Of a stretch of DNA of 64,000 nt, positions 1 through 8,458 are shown in pieces. This DNA comes from Planctomicrobium piriforme (GTDB taxonomy: Bacteria; Planctomycetota; Planctomycetia; Planctomycetales; Planctomycetaceae), in the NCBI RefSeq assembly GCF_900113665.1, contig NZ_FOQD01000010.1, positions 124,001 through 188,000 on the forward strand, read 5' to 3'. A program made the position numbers and the translations under genes. Within the stretch, counting starts at the first letter, position 1. Each line of letters starts with the position of its first letter. Below the pieces are notes generated by a model that was not told the origin of the DNA, did no database searches, and was given only the letters and a program-made list of their open reading frames with translations.

Positions 1-876
1 AGCGAAACCCGGGCAGAAACCCTGAAGTTGCTGCAGGATGCCTCTGCTTCGCTCCCCATCAGCCGCGTGCGCGAAGCAGAACTGCAGGCCCGTGAAGCCA
101 ATATCCGACTGGCCAATGCGGAACAGACGCTCATCAATCTCGGCGTCCCCATTCGTGCTGCGGATTTCAAACCGCTCTCGGATGAACAACGTGCCGAGAA
201 GATCCACTTCCTCGGCTTCCCCGAGACAATGACTTCGGAATTCAATCGCGAGACTGCCACCACCAACCTCGTCGCCATCGTGTCCCCCTTTGACGGCATT
301 GTGATCTCCCGCAATGCGAGCGTCGGCGAATGGACCGAACCGCAGCAGATGCTGTTCGAAGTGGCCGATGTCCGGAATATGTGGTTGAAGCTCGATGTCC
401 GAAAGGAAGACGCCGCCCGCATTCGTCTCGGGCAGCCCATTGTCTTCCGTCCGGACGGCATGGATGAAGAGATCAAATGCCACGTCTCCTGGATCAGCAC
501 TGAAGTGAATCAGGAAACGAGAACTCTCCAGGTGCGAGCCGATGTCGAAAACCCGTTGATCGCTGACAACCAGAATGGCTTCGAACAGCGGCTGCTGCGG
601 GCGAACACCTTCGGCGAAGCCCGGATTCAGGTGCGCGCCAACCCCTCGGCGCAGGTGGTGCTGCAGGAATGCGTGCAGACCGATACCGACGAAGACCTGC
701 TGTTCATCAAGCAGAACGATTTCAGCTTTCAGGCGATTCCCGTCGAACTTGGGGTCTCTGATGGTGAATATGTGGAAGTGCTTGGAGAACTGGAACCGGG
801 GATCTCGGTCGCCCACAAGGGGAGCCACGTTCTCAAGTCCCAGATGGTCCTCAACCGCCTCAGTGCCGGTGAATAA
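1..876 (+). CDS. RND efflux periplasmic adaptor subunit (CusB/HlyD-like), 5' end missing
   Basis: The frame is open from the first base, so the gene starts upstream of the window; 291 codons remain. The protein would link an inner-membrane RND pump to an outer-membrane channel in the periplasm. The first ~45 residues are the end of an alpha-helical hairpin rich in Ala, Glu, Arg and Leu. A lipoyl/barrel-sandwich half follows (IVSPFDGIVISRNASVGEW around residues 95-115), then FEVADVRNMWLKLDV, which matches the iaDlsxvWv signature of CusB-type adaptors, and a beta-barrel segment. The pump gene lies 209 bp downstream on the same strand, as expected for an adaptor-pump pair. A strong terminator hairpin stands between them, so the pump may be expressed at a different level. 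No His- or Met-rich metal site is visible in the part present. Confidence 0.88.
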   Translation, partial: SETRAETLKLLQDASASLPISRVREAELQAREANIRLANAEQTLINLGVPIRAADFKPLSDEQRAEKIHFLGFPETMTSEFNRETATTNLVAIVSPFDGIVISRNASVGEWTEPQQMLFEVADVRNMWLKLDVRKEDAARIRLGQPIVFRPDGMDEEIKCHVSWISTEVNQETRTLQVRADVENPLIADNQNGFEQRLLRANTFGEARIQVRANPSAQVVLQECVQTDTDEDLLFIKQNDFSFQAIPVELGVSDGEYVEVLGELEPGISVAHKGSHVLKSQMVLNRLSAGE

Positions 877-902
877 CCTGTCGGTCCCGCCTGATCTCAG
901 CT

Positions 903-956
903 GAGATGAGTACCGACGCCCGTAAGAGACTCCCGTTGGTACTCATCTCTTTTTTT
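903..956 (+). terminator. Rho-independent terminator between adaptor and pump genes
   Basis: A perfect 12-bp inverted repeat (GAGATGAGTACC at 903-914 with GGTACTCATCTC at 938-949) encloses a 23-nt loop and is followed directly by seven T residues (950-956). It lies 27 nt after the adaptor stop codon. This is an intrinsic terminator on the plus strand; its place inside a probable operon suggests partial termination or read-through control. Confidence 0.85.
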
Positions 957-996
957 CTACGCCGACTTCACTCGCCGCGACGCTTTCACTGAATTG

Positions 997-1032
997 CTTC
1001 GCGGCAACGGGTTGCCGACCGTTGCCGCGAAG
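997..1032 (+). promoter_or_regulatory. Second strong hairpin in the leader of the RND pump gene
   Basis: CTTCGCGGCAACG (997-1009) pairs perfectly over 13 bp with CGTTGCCGCGAAG (1020-1032) around a 10-nt loop, and is followed by ATTTTGG. It ends 53 nt before the pump ATG. The short T run makes it a weak terminator at best. It could instead be an attenuator, an RNA stability element or a protein-binding palindrome. Confidence 0.6.
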
Positions 1033-1085
1033 ATTTTGGCGTCGCTCAAGTTTCCCTCCTCCTCGAATCCCCGCAGGATTTCTGC

Positions 1086-4000
1086 ATGTTGGAACGGTTG
1101 ATTACCTGGTCGCTGAATCATCGGATGATGGTTCTCGGTGGATCGGCGTTGATTGTCGTCATCGGCGTGGTCTCGCTGCGATCGCTGAATGTCGACGCTT
1201 TTCCCGACACCACGCCGGTCCAGATTCAGATCAATACCGTCGCTCCGGCACTGGTGCCTGAAGAGATCGAACGGCAGATCACCTTTCCCGTCGAGTTGGC
1301 GATGGGCGGGATGCCGGGTCTTGAGGCGCTCCGCTCGGTTTCCCAATTCGGAATTTCGAACGTCATCGTCACCTTCCGCGACGGCACGAACATTTTTCTT
1401 GCCCGACAACTCGTCAATGAGCGGCTGGCTTCGGTCGAAATGCCTCCCGGTCTCGACCGGCCTGAAATGGGGCCCATCTCGACGGGCCTCGGCGAAGTCT
1501 TCCACTACCTGGTCACCAATGACGACCAGGATCTGATGGAAGCGAAAACCTTTCACGACTGGACGGTGAAGCCTGCCATGCGCTCCGTCCCCGGCGTCGC
1601 CGAAATCAACTCCTGGGGTGGACTGAAGAAACAGTATCAGGTGCGTCTCGATCCGAATCGACTCGCCAAGTACGACCTGACGTTCAATCAGGTCACAGAA
1701 GCAATTCCCAAAAACAACCTCAACGTCGGCGGGGGCAATCTGAAGCAGGGAGGCGATACATTCGTCGTGCACGGCGTGGGCCGCACGACCTCCATCCCCG
1801 AGATCGAAAACATCGTTATTACCGCGACGAATGGCGTGCCTGTGCGGGTCAAAGACGTCGCCGAAGTTCTCATCAGCCACGAAATGCGACGCGGCATCAT
1901 CACCGCCAACGGCGAGGGGGAAGCAGTTCTCGGCCTGGGCTACATGCTCATGGGGGAAAACAGCTATCAGGTGACGAGCGACCTCCGCGACCGCTTCGAA
2001 ACTGTCAGGGAAACATTGCCGCCCGGCATGCACATGGACGTGGTCTATGACCGCACCCAACTGGTCAGCCGCGTGATCGAAACAGTGAAGAAGAACCTGT
2101 TCGAAGGGGCATACCTGGTCATCGTGATTCTCTACCTGCTGCTCGGAAACCTTCGCGCAGGCTTAATTGCGGCGGCTTCCATCCCCCTGTCCATGATGGT
2201 CGGCTTCACCGGCATGGCTCAGGCAGGCATTGCCGCCTCATTGCTCAGTCTCGGTGCAATCGACTTCGGGGTCGTCGTCGACAGCTCGGTGGTCGTGATC
2301 GAGAACATCATGCGGCGGCTGGCCCATCACGGACCGGTCGTCGGCAAGGAGCGGCTCAAGATCATTCGCGATGCGGCGGTCGAAGTCCGCACGCCCACCG
2401 TGTTCGGTCAGGTCATCATCATGATCGTCTACCTGCCGATCCTCACGCTGGAAGGGGTCGAAGGCAAGATGTTCCGCCCGATGGCCCTGACCGTGATCTT
2501 CATCCTGATCGGCTCGCTGCTACTCTCGCTGACTCTGACGCCCGTCCTGTCGAGCTTCTTTCTCCCCAAACATGTGAAAGAAGAAGACGTGTGGATCGTG
2601 AAGGCCCTCCGCTGGGTCTATGCCCCGCTTCTGAATCTGATGCTCAAGTTTCGCTGGATCGTTTTGGTGGGGGCCGCGATCATTCTGGCCGTCACGCTGA
2701 AGTTCGCCCTCGGTCTGGGATCGGAATTCATACCGCGGCTGTCGGAAGGGGATCTGGTGATCGGGATTATTCGCGCCCCCGGTACCAGCCTCGAAGAATC
2801 GGCCGACATGAACACCCGCATCGAGAAACTGCTGCTGGCCAAGTTTCCCGACGAAATCTCTCACCTGTGGAGCCGCGTAGGCACGCCCGAAGTCTCAACT
2901 GATGCCGGCAGTGTGGAAGCGACCGATCTGTTCGTATCGCTCAAACCACGCGAGCAATGGAAACAGGCAAGAACCCAATCCCAGCTTGTCCCCCTGCTGC
3001 AAAAGGAAATCGACGACATCAAAGGGCAGATCACCTGGTTCACGCAGCCCATCGAGCAGCGCATCAATGAAATGGTTTCCGGCGTTCGGGCCGATGTCGC
3101 CCTCAAGCTCTTTGGGGAAGACTTCGACACCCTGATCCCCAAAGGTCAGGAACTCTATAAAGCTCTCGCTTCCGTCCAGGGGGTGGCCGACCTCGCGTCA
3201 GAACAAGTGCTCGGGCAGCCGATCCTGCGAATCGAAGTCGATCAGGACGCCATCGCCCGCTACGGCGTCCCGGCGCAAGTTGTTCTCGATCTGGTCGAAT
3301 CGGTCGGGAACAAATCGCTGGGAGAAGTGGTTGAAGGCCAGTTGCGGTTCCCGCTTGTCGTCCGCTTACCCGACGACATGCGCAAAGATCCCGAAGCCAT
3401 CGGAGCCAACGTCGTCAGCGGTCCCAATGGCGAACGCATCCCCCTGTCGCGACTCGCCAAAATCAGTCTCATCTCCGGTCCCAAGATGATTACGAGGGAA
3501 TGGGGCAAACGCCGCGTCACCGTGCAGTGCAACGTCCGCGGTCGCGATGTCGGAAGTTTCGTCGCCGAGGCGCAACGGAAAATTGCTGAGACCGTCGCTC
3601 TTCCGCCCGATCAGTTTCGAATCGAATGGGGAGGACAATTTGAGAACATGCAGCGCGCCCAGAAGAGATTGTCGATCGTTGTACCCTTGGCGCTCTGCCT
3701 GATTCTGCTGCTGCTGTACCTGACGTATCGCGACGTGATCGACATGGGTCTGCTGTTCCTCAGCGTCCCCTTCGCCTGCGTAGGCGGGGTGGCGGCACTC
3801 ATGCTGCGGGAACTGCCGTTATCCATTTCCGCGGCGGTCGGCTTCATCACGCTCTCCGGGGTCTCCGTCCTCAACAGCATGGTGCTGGTTTCAGCGCTCC
3901 GTCTCCGTTTCCGGCCCGACGAGCCCTTCCTCCCGATCCTGCGGGAATCGTCGCTGGAATGCCTGCGGACCATTGCGATGACCGCTCTCGTCGCGAGCGT

Positions 4001-4244
4001 CGGCTTCGTCCCGATGGCAGTCAGCGAAGGCTCCGGCGCGGAAGTGCAACGCCCGTTGGCCACGGTGGTGATCGGCGGCGTCATGACGAGTACGCTCTTC
4101 ACGCTGCTCGTGCTGCCGGCGCTCTACGCAATTCGAGGCACGGCAAAAGTCGAACTTCCGCCAGGCGAAGCCGAATCCGGTCACGAACCGCCGTACAAAC
4201 CGTCGGCTCATCCCGAACCGGTCACGCAGCTCGTGGGTTCTTGA
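1086..4244 (+). CDS. Heavy-metal efflux RND permease (CusA/CzcA family)
   Basis: A 1052-aa inner-membrane proton-driven pump of the HME-RND type, close to the usual family length of about 1040. It has the RND plan of one N-terminal TM helix (LITWSLNHRMMVLGGSALIV), a large periplasmic loop, a TM block (about residues 335-500), a second loop and a second TM block (about 855-1020). The TM4 signature GAIDFGVVVDSSVVVIEN (near residue 393) carries the Asp used in proton relay and is typical of CusA/CzcA pumps rather than AcrB. The start is ATG with weak spacing to a GCAGGA-like sequence. The adaptor gene is upstream; no outer-membrane channel gene lies in the window. The metal cannot be named from sequence. 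The stop overlaps the convergent next gene by 23 bp. Confidence 0.95.
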   Translation: MLERLITWSLNHRMMVLGGSALIVVIGVVSLRSLNVDAFPDTTPVQIQINTVAPALVPEEIERQITFPVELAMGGMPGLEALRSVSQFGISNVIVTFRDGTNIFLARQLVNERLASVEMPPGLDRPEMGPISTGLGEVFHYLVTNDDQDLMEAKTFHDWTVKPAMRSVPGVAEINSWGGLKKQYQVRLDPNRLAKYDLTFNQVTEAIPKNNLNVGGGNLKQGGDTFVVHGVGRTTSIPEIENIVITATNGVPVRVKDVAEVLISHEMRRGIITANGEGEAVLGLGYMLMGENSYQVTSDLRDRFETVRETLPPGMHMDVVYDRTQLVSRVIETVKKNLFEGAYLVIVILYLLLGNLRAGLIAAASIPLSMMVGFTGMAQAGIAASLLSLGAIDFGVVVDSSVVVIENIMRRLAHHGPVVGKERLKIIRDAAVEVRTPTVFGQVIIMIVYLPILTLEGVEGKMFRPMALTVIFILIGSLLLSLTLTPVLSSFFLPKHVKEEDVWIVKALRWVYAPLLNLMLKFRWIVLVGAAIILAVTLKFALGLGSEFIPRLSEGDLVIGIIRAPGTSLEESADMNTRIEKLLLAKFPDEISHLWSRVGTPEVSTDAGSVEATDLFVSLKPREQWKQARTQSQLVPLLQKEIDDIKGQITWFTQPIEQRINEMVSGVRADVALKLFGEDFDTLIPKGQELYKALASVQGVADLASEQVLGQPILRIEVDQDAIARYGVPAQVVLDLVESVGNKSLGEVVEGQLRFPLVVRLPDDMRKDPEAIGANVVSGPNGERIPLSRLAKISLISGPKMITREWGKRRVTVQCNVRGRDVGSFVAEAQRKIAETVALPPDQFRIEWGGQFENMQRAQKRLSIVVPLALCLILLLLYLTYRDVIDMGLLFLSVPFACVGGVAALMLRELPLSISAAVGFITLSGVSVLNSMVLVSALRLRFRPDEPFLPILRESSLECLRTIAMTALVASVGFVPMAVSEGSGAEVQRPLATVVIGGVMTSTLFTLLVLPALYAIRGTAKVELPPGEAESGHEPPYKPSAHPEPVTQLVGS

Positions 4245-5193
4245 GCAAGCGGAATTCTTCGTCTTCAATGATTTGGTCACCCGCAATTCCCGTCCGACTT
4301 CCACGGAGACGGTTACGAATGGCTCTGCGCACCGCGCCGTGATAACTGACTGATGCCGTGAACATCGTCAGCAGATCGAGAAACTGCGTGTCCTTCGACA
4401 GGTCCGGGTCATAGACCGCGACATGTGCGTTATAGCCAAAGCCGAACAATGCCCCGTCGATGTCGCCGATCTTGCGGCCTTCCGCTTCGACGATAAAGTC
4501 GGCCCCGATCGAGATCCATTTGCGGCGGATTGTCACATACCACATCCGCGCCCGTTTCTCGTGGAAGTAGCAGAAGGTGTAGATCGACGGGATGCGGTAA
4601 CGAAGCTGATTCTCCTGCATCTCCGCCAGATACTTGTGCCCTTCCAGGCTCGCGGTCAGGGAGAGCAACGGCTTGCCTGCGCCGGTTGACCGGGCCAGTT
4701 CCGTCGTGACGATTTCCTCAATGCTTCCCACCCAGCGGATGCGCTCCGAGTTCTCGCGAAATAATTTGAGGACCAGCCGTCGGGTTTCCAGATCGCCGGG
4801 TCGCAGCTTCATAACCGGATCGAACAGCATCTGTTTGTGTAGCTTGGCTGTCTGGGCCGAACTGAGCGAACCCGATTGCTTGATCAGCCGCCTCAACGTC
4901 TCTTGTCGTTCGAGTTGAATCGCTTCCAGCTTCTTCTGCTGTTGCTGCGGTTTGGGGTTCCAGGCATCAGTGCGAATGCCAATCAGGTGCGACTGCGTCC
5001 ACTTTCCCGACGCGTCGTCCAACTGCGAAACGGTGCCGCAGACGTCCATGTTGACGCCAAACTGCTGGTCGTCACCCGACTTCAGTCGCTGGAACAGATC
5101 CAGATTGGTCGGATGCGCCCCCATAAAGGCCCACATGTCGACGTAACGGCGAGTGCCAGGCAGCGGCTTCGATTTTGATTTGAACCAAGCCAT
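4222..5193 (-). CDS. Conserved hypothetical protein, C-terminus LURP-one/scramblase-like
   Basis: About 323 aa from the ATG at 5193; a GTG at 5223 would add ten residues. There is no signal peptide or TM helix. The first ~110 residues are charged and contain a Gln/Lys helix (PQQQQKKLEAIQLERQETL). The C-terminal ~130 residues alternate hydrophobic and polar residues and include RRKWISIGADFIVEAEGRK and GDIDGALFGFG, a pattern resembling LURP-one-related (Tubby C-like) beta-barrels. That resemblance is by eye. The final strand is followed by a helix (FLDLLTMFTASVSYHGAVRR), also seen in such proteins. Its neighbours give no functional hint: it is convergent with, and overlaps by 23 bp, the RND pump gene. 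Confidence 0.7.
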   Translation of the reverse strand: MAWFKSKSKPLPGTRRYVDMWAFMGAHPTNLDLFQRLKSGDDQQFGVNMDVCGTVSQLDDASGKWTQSHLIGIRTDAWNPKPQQQQKKLEAIQLERQETLRRLIKQSGSLSSAQTAKLHKQMLFDPVMKLRPGDLETRRLVLKLFRENSERIRWVGSIEEIVTTELARSTGAGKPLLSLTASLEGHKYLAEMQENQLRYRIPSIYTFCYFHEKRARMWYVTIRRKWISIGADFIVEAEGRKIGDIDGALFGFGYNAHVAVYDPDLSKDTQFLDLLTMFTASVSYHGAVRRAIRNRLRGSRTGIAGDQIIEDEEFRLLKNPRAA

Positions 5194-5230
5194 ACAGTTC
5201 ACTTTCACCGATCGCGAGGTCACTCAGTGG

Positions 5231-5275
5231 CTCCCTCGCCCCGGTACTCCGGGGAGAGGGTTGGGGTGAGGGGAG
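5231..5275. repeat. GTACT-loop palindromic repeat, copy A
   Basis: CCCTC-G-CCCCGG-TACT-CCGGGG-A-GAGGG forms a long hairpin (5233-5260), followed by a G-rich tail TTGGGGTGAGGGGAG. The same element occurs at 11744-11789 and 20664-20709 in the same orientation. The two loop-closing pairs differ between copies but stay complementary (GG/CC here). Confidence 0.8.
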
Positions 5276-5502
5276 CTGTTGGGCCCTTCACCTGTTCACA
5301 AAGACGTGAAACGAGTTCAACCGCAAAGAGAGCACACCATCAACCGGGCTAGCTACCGCAGTTTTCCGGGGGAGACAAGACCATTCCCGGGTACGAGCCG
5401 CACCCCTGTCCTAGACCGGCAGGAATCGCTTGCTCGCCAGCACTCCCGCACCTCAGTAACATAAACCGGCACGATTCGCGGTTTTTCTTCAAAGGTTCAC
5501 AC

Positions 5503-6546
5503 ATGACGACATTGCGCTCGCTCTTGATCGTCTCCTGCATCGCTTGGTCGCTGCCGGCCCAGGCCGAGACCCCCAAGCCCAAAAACCAGAAGCCCAATCC
5601 GGAAGCCGCAGGCGACGCTTCGAAACCGAAGCGCTACGCACCCGGCCCTGATCTCGAAGTGCAAGCAGGCGTCCCACAGGGGAAACTCGAAGGCCCCTTT
5701 CTGTTTCACAGCAAAGTCATCGAAAACACGACCCGCAAATATTGGATTTTCGTTCCCTCCCAGTACACGCCTGAAAACCCGGCCTGCGTGCTGGTCTTCC
5801 AGGACGGCGCACGCGCCATCAATCCGGCAGGAGTGCTGCGAGTTCCTAACGTTCTTAACAACCTCATTGCCCGCAAAGAGATTCCAGTGACGATCGGAAT
5901 CTTTGTGACGCCCGGCGAACGGGGCGAAGAGTATCCCGACAGCATCGGGCTCAAAAATCCCAACAACCGCAGTGTCGAATACGATTCCCTCGGCGATGCC
6001 TATCCCCGGATGATCGTCGACGAACTTCTGCCTGAGGTCGGCAAGCGCTACAAGCTCCGGCAGGACGCGTCTGGTCGCGCGATTGGCGGCGCGAGCAGCG
6101 GCGGCATCGCGGCCTTCACGGTCGCCTGGGAACGCCCCAAGGAGTTCCGCAACGTCATCAGTCTCATCGGGAGTTTCACCAACCTCCGCGGCGGACATGT
6201 TTATCCCGAACTCGTCGCTCAGGCCCCGAACAAAGGACTACGGGTCTTTCTCCAGGACGGAATTTTCGACAACCGCAATCCCGACGATCTGACAAAAGAC
6301 TGGTATCTTCAGAACGAAGCGATGGCCGGCGCCCTGCTCTCGCAGAAATATGACCTGCTGTATGTGACAGGCGAAGGGGGACACTCCGACGATCACGGCG
6401 GCGCGCTGCTTCCGTGCGCCTTGCAGTGGATCTGGCGTGATGAACCCGGCGTGGTCAAGCCCAAGGTCGATCCAGCGGTCGCTGCAAAGCTCCTGCGGCC
6501 AGGCGGGGCACACGAACAAATGTCTCAACCGAAACCAAAAAAGTAA
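5503..6546 (+). CDS. Secreted esterase, enterochelin-esterase-like alpha/beta hydrolase
   Basis: A 347-aa protein with a Sec signal peptide (MTTLRSLLIVSCIAWSLPAQA, cut after QA) and a Lys/Pro-rich linker. It belongs to the putative esterase family (PF00756-like). A beta-strand plus oxyanion region is seen at RKYWIFVPSQYTPENPACVLVFQDG, the nucleophile elbow is GGASSGG (Ser near 198), and a likely catalytic His is in GGHSDDHGG near the end. Many planctomycete relatives act on carbohydrate esters, but the substrate cannot be inferred here. It starts 280 bp after a divergent gene and is followed by the MoxR gene after 74 bp. The C-terminal tail (EQMSQPKPKK) is basic and probably disordered. Confidence 0.85.
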   Translation: MTTLRSLLIVSCIAWSLPAQAETPKPKNQKPNPEAAGDASKPKRYAPGPDLEVQAGVPQGKLEGPFLFHSKVIENTTRKYWIFVPSQYTPENPACVLVFQDGARAINPAGVLRVPNVLNNLIARKEIPVTIGIFVTPGERGEEYPDSIGLKNPNNRSVEYDSLGDAYPRMIVDELLPEVGKRYKLRQDASGRAIGGASSGGIAAFTVAWERPKEFRNVISLIGSFTNLRGGHVYPELVAQAPNKGLRVFLQDGIFDNRNPDDLTKDWYLQNEAMAGALLSQKYDLLYVTGEGGHSDDHGGALLPCALQWIWRDEPGVVKPKVDPAVAAKLLRPGGAHEQMSQPKPKK

Positions 6547-6620
6547 TCCAGCGACTCAAGCACTGTTCTGCTCCGCAACGCGGCTGCGACCGGTTCGAAT
6601 TCTCACAGGGTAACGGCAAG

Positions 6621-7712
6621 ATGAATGATCGCGGCAGCAGCGGAACCGGCGAAATCCCGAATCGAGACGCGGCGGACTTTGAAGCGCAAGCGGTCCGCGG
6701 TCTCGCCGTCGCCTACCGCCGCATGCGGGAAGAAATTGCCAAAGTCATCATCGGCCAGGACGAAGTCGTCGATCAGCTCTTGATCGCCATGTTCAGTCGC
6801 GGGCACTGCCTGCTGGTGGGCGTCCCTGGTCTCGCGAAAACCTTGCTCGTCAGTACGGTCGCACGCATTCTGCAACTCTCGTTTCGCCGCATCCAGTTCA
6901 CCCCCGACCTGATGCCCTCGGACATCACCGGCACCGACGTGCTGCAAGACGACCCCGAGACGGGACGCCGCACATTTCAATTCATGCAGGGGCCGTTGTT
7001 CACGCATGTGCTGCTCGCGGACGAAATCAACCGCACCCCGCCCAAAACTCAGGCGGCCCTGCTCGAAGCGATGCAGGAACGGCACGTCACCGTTGGCTCG
7101 AACACCTATCGCCTGCCATCCCCATTCTTCGTGCTGGCGACGCAAAACCCGATCGAGCAGGAAGGCACCTATCCCCTGCCGGAAGCGCAGCTCGACCGCT
7201 TCATGTTCAACACGGTCGTCCGCTATCCCAGTGCGGCGGAGGAACTGCGCATCCTCAAGCAGACGACGGGCAGTCACGAGCCAGAACTCAAGCCGGCCCT
7301 CACCGGCCAGCAGATCCTGGCGCTGCAGGAAGTGGTCCGCAAGGTGCCGGTCGCCGAGCATGTCTTTCTGTATGCCCGCGACCTCGTTCGCGCCACCCGA
7401 CCCAACGAGCCCGACGCGTCGCCGTTCATCAAGAAGTACCTTTCCTGGGGCGCCGGACCCCGTGCTGGTCAGTATCTCATCCTCGGCGCAAAAGCCCGGG
7501 CGATCCTCGAAGGCCGGTTCCACGTCTCGACTGAAGACATCCGATCGGTTGCCCGGCCTGTGCTGCGGCACCGCATCCTCACGACGTTTCAGGCCGACAG
7601 CGATGGCATTTCGCCCGATGACGTCGTCGATAAATTGATCCAGATGATCCCGGTCGCCGTTCAGCAGAAAGCCAAACGCATCGCCGGCGCTCCAGACGAC
7701 GCCGCGCACTGA
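6621..7712 (+). CDS. MoxR-family AAA+ ATPase
   Basis: A 363-aa cytoplasmic AAA+ ATPase of the MoxR/RavA clade, chaperone-like proteins that often help assemble or activate vWA or metalloprotein partners. Walker A is GVPGLAKT (67-74) and Walker B is LLADEINR (131-138), followed by the MoxR signature TPPKTQAALLEAMQE. ATQNPIEQEGTYPLPEAQLDRF is the family's sensor/arginine-finger region. MoxR genes normally sit directly before DUF58 and vWA genes; here the next gene is an ECF sigma factor 23 bp downstream. The only vWA protein in the window is about 49 kb away at 56230-58479. The ~20-residue N-terminal extension is polar. Confidence 0.95.
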   Translation: MNDRGSSGTGEIPNRDAADFEAQAVRGLAVAYRRMREEIAKVIIGQDEVVDQLLIAMFSRGHCLLVGVPGLAKTLLVSTVARILQLSFRRIQFTPDLMPSDITGTDVLQDDPETGRRTFQFMQGPLFTHVLLADEINRTPPKTQAALLEAMQERHVTVGSNTYRLPSPFFVLATQNPIEQEGTYPLPEAQLDRFMFNTVVRYPSAAEELRILKQTTGSHEPELKPALTGQQILALQEVVRKVPVAEHVFLYARDLVRATRPNEPDASPFIKKYLSWGAGPRAGQYLILGAKARAILEGRFHVSTEDIRSVARPVLRHRILTTFQADSDGISPDDVVDKLIQMIPVAVQQKAKRIAGAPDDAAH

Positions 7713-7735
7713 TCTGCCCGGGACGAGCAACCACC

Positions 7736-8371
7736 ATGTCCAAAGATGCCGATCGCGAACTCGTCAAACGGGTCCGGGCGGGAGACCAGTCCGCCTGGCA
7801 GCAGTTGATCGCGCAGTATGAAGGGCGCTTACAGGCGTTCGTCGTCAGCCGTCTGCAAGACCGCACGCTGGCTGAAGACGTGGTGCAGGAGACCTTTCTC
7901 GGCTTCCTGACCTCGCTGCCGAACTACAACGACGCCACGCCGGTTGAATCGTTTCTGTTCGCCATTGCCGCCTACAAGCTGACAGACGTTCTCAGGCGTG
8001 ACGGCCGCCGGCCAACTCTGGTTTCGCCCGCGACCGAGAGTTCTTCGGGCCCGGCGTTCGCCGACGGCCGGGCCCGCCGCGCCTCCAGCTTCGCCCGCAG
8101 CCGCGAACTGCAGCAGAAAGAAGAATCACTGCTTACCGACGTACTCCGCAGCCTCATTCAAACCTGGAAAACGAGCGACGACTGGGAACGGCTCAAGTGC
8201 CTGGAACTGCTCTTCGTCAACGGCCTCCCCAATAAAGATGCTGCCGCCCGATTGCAGATCAGTGAACAGGCGGTCGCCAATCACAAACAATTCCTGGTCG
8301 GGAAACTCAAGGAAGCCGCAAAGCGAAATCCTCACGTCACTCTGGATCTCGACCGGCTGGGCGCGTCGTAA
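7736..8371 (+). CDS. ECF-type sigma-70 family RNA polymerase sigma factor
   Basis: A 211-aa sigma factor. Region 2 is seen in LAEDVVQETFLGFL (about 45-60) and FLFAIAAYKLTDVLRR. A 45-residue Ser/Ala/Arg-rich linker follows. Region 4 helix-turn-helix is NKDAAARLQISEQAVANHKQ (about 165-185). It begins 23 bp after the MoxR gene on the same strand, which suggests co-transcription. No anti-sigma factor lies next to it; planctomycete ECFs are often controlled by kinases or C-terminal extensions, but none is fused here. The linker between regions 2 and 4 is longer than in minimal ECFs. Confidence 0.9.
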   Translation: MSKDADRELVKRVRAGDQSAWQQLIAQYEGRLQAFVVSRLQDRTLAEDVVQETFLGFLTSLPNYNDATPVESFLFAIAAYKLTDVLRRDGRRPTLVSPATESSSGPAFADGRARRASSFARSRELQQKEESLLTDVLRSLIQTWKTSDDWERLKCLELLFVNGLPNKDAAARLQISEQAVANHKQFLVGKLKEAAKRNPHVTLDLDRLGAS

Positions 8372-8458
8372 GGCACATGTCTTTTCTGCTTTCCTCTGCC
8401 AAGGGCACTCTGCGGCGTGGTAAGATGTTTCGACCAGACTGGAGGAGAACCAGCATTG

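Noticed and set aside
957..2060. A 367-codon open frame on the minus strand opposite the RND pump start
   Set aside because: It lies antisense to an unmistakable CusA-like gene, is His/Asp-rich in the way of reverse-frame translations of GC-rich DNA and has no domain.
5231..5275. GTACT-loop element considered as a plain rho-independent terminator
   Set aside because: No T run follows on either strand; the tail is G-rich.
6603..7730. A 375-codon minus-strand frame opposite the MoxR gene
   Set aside because: It covers the MoxR gene almost exactly and its sequence is a shadow composition without motifs.
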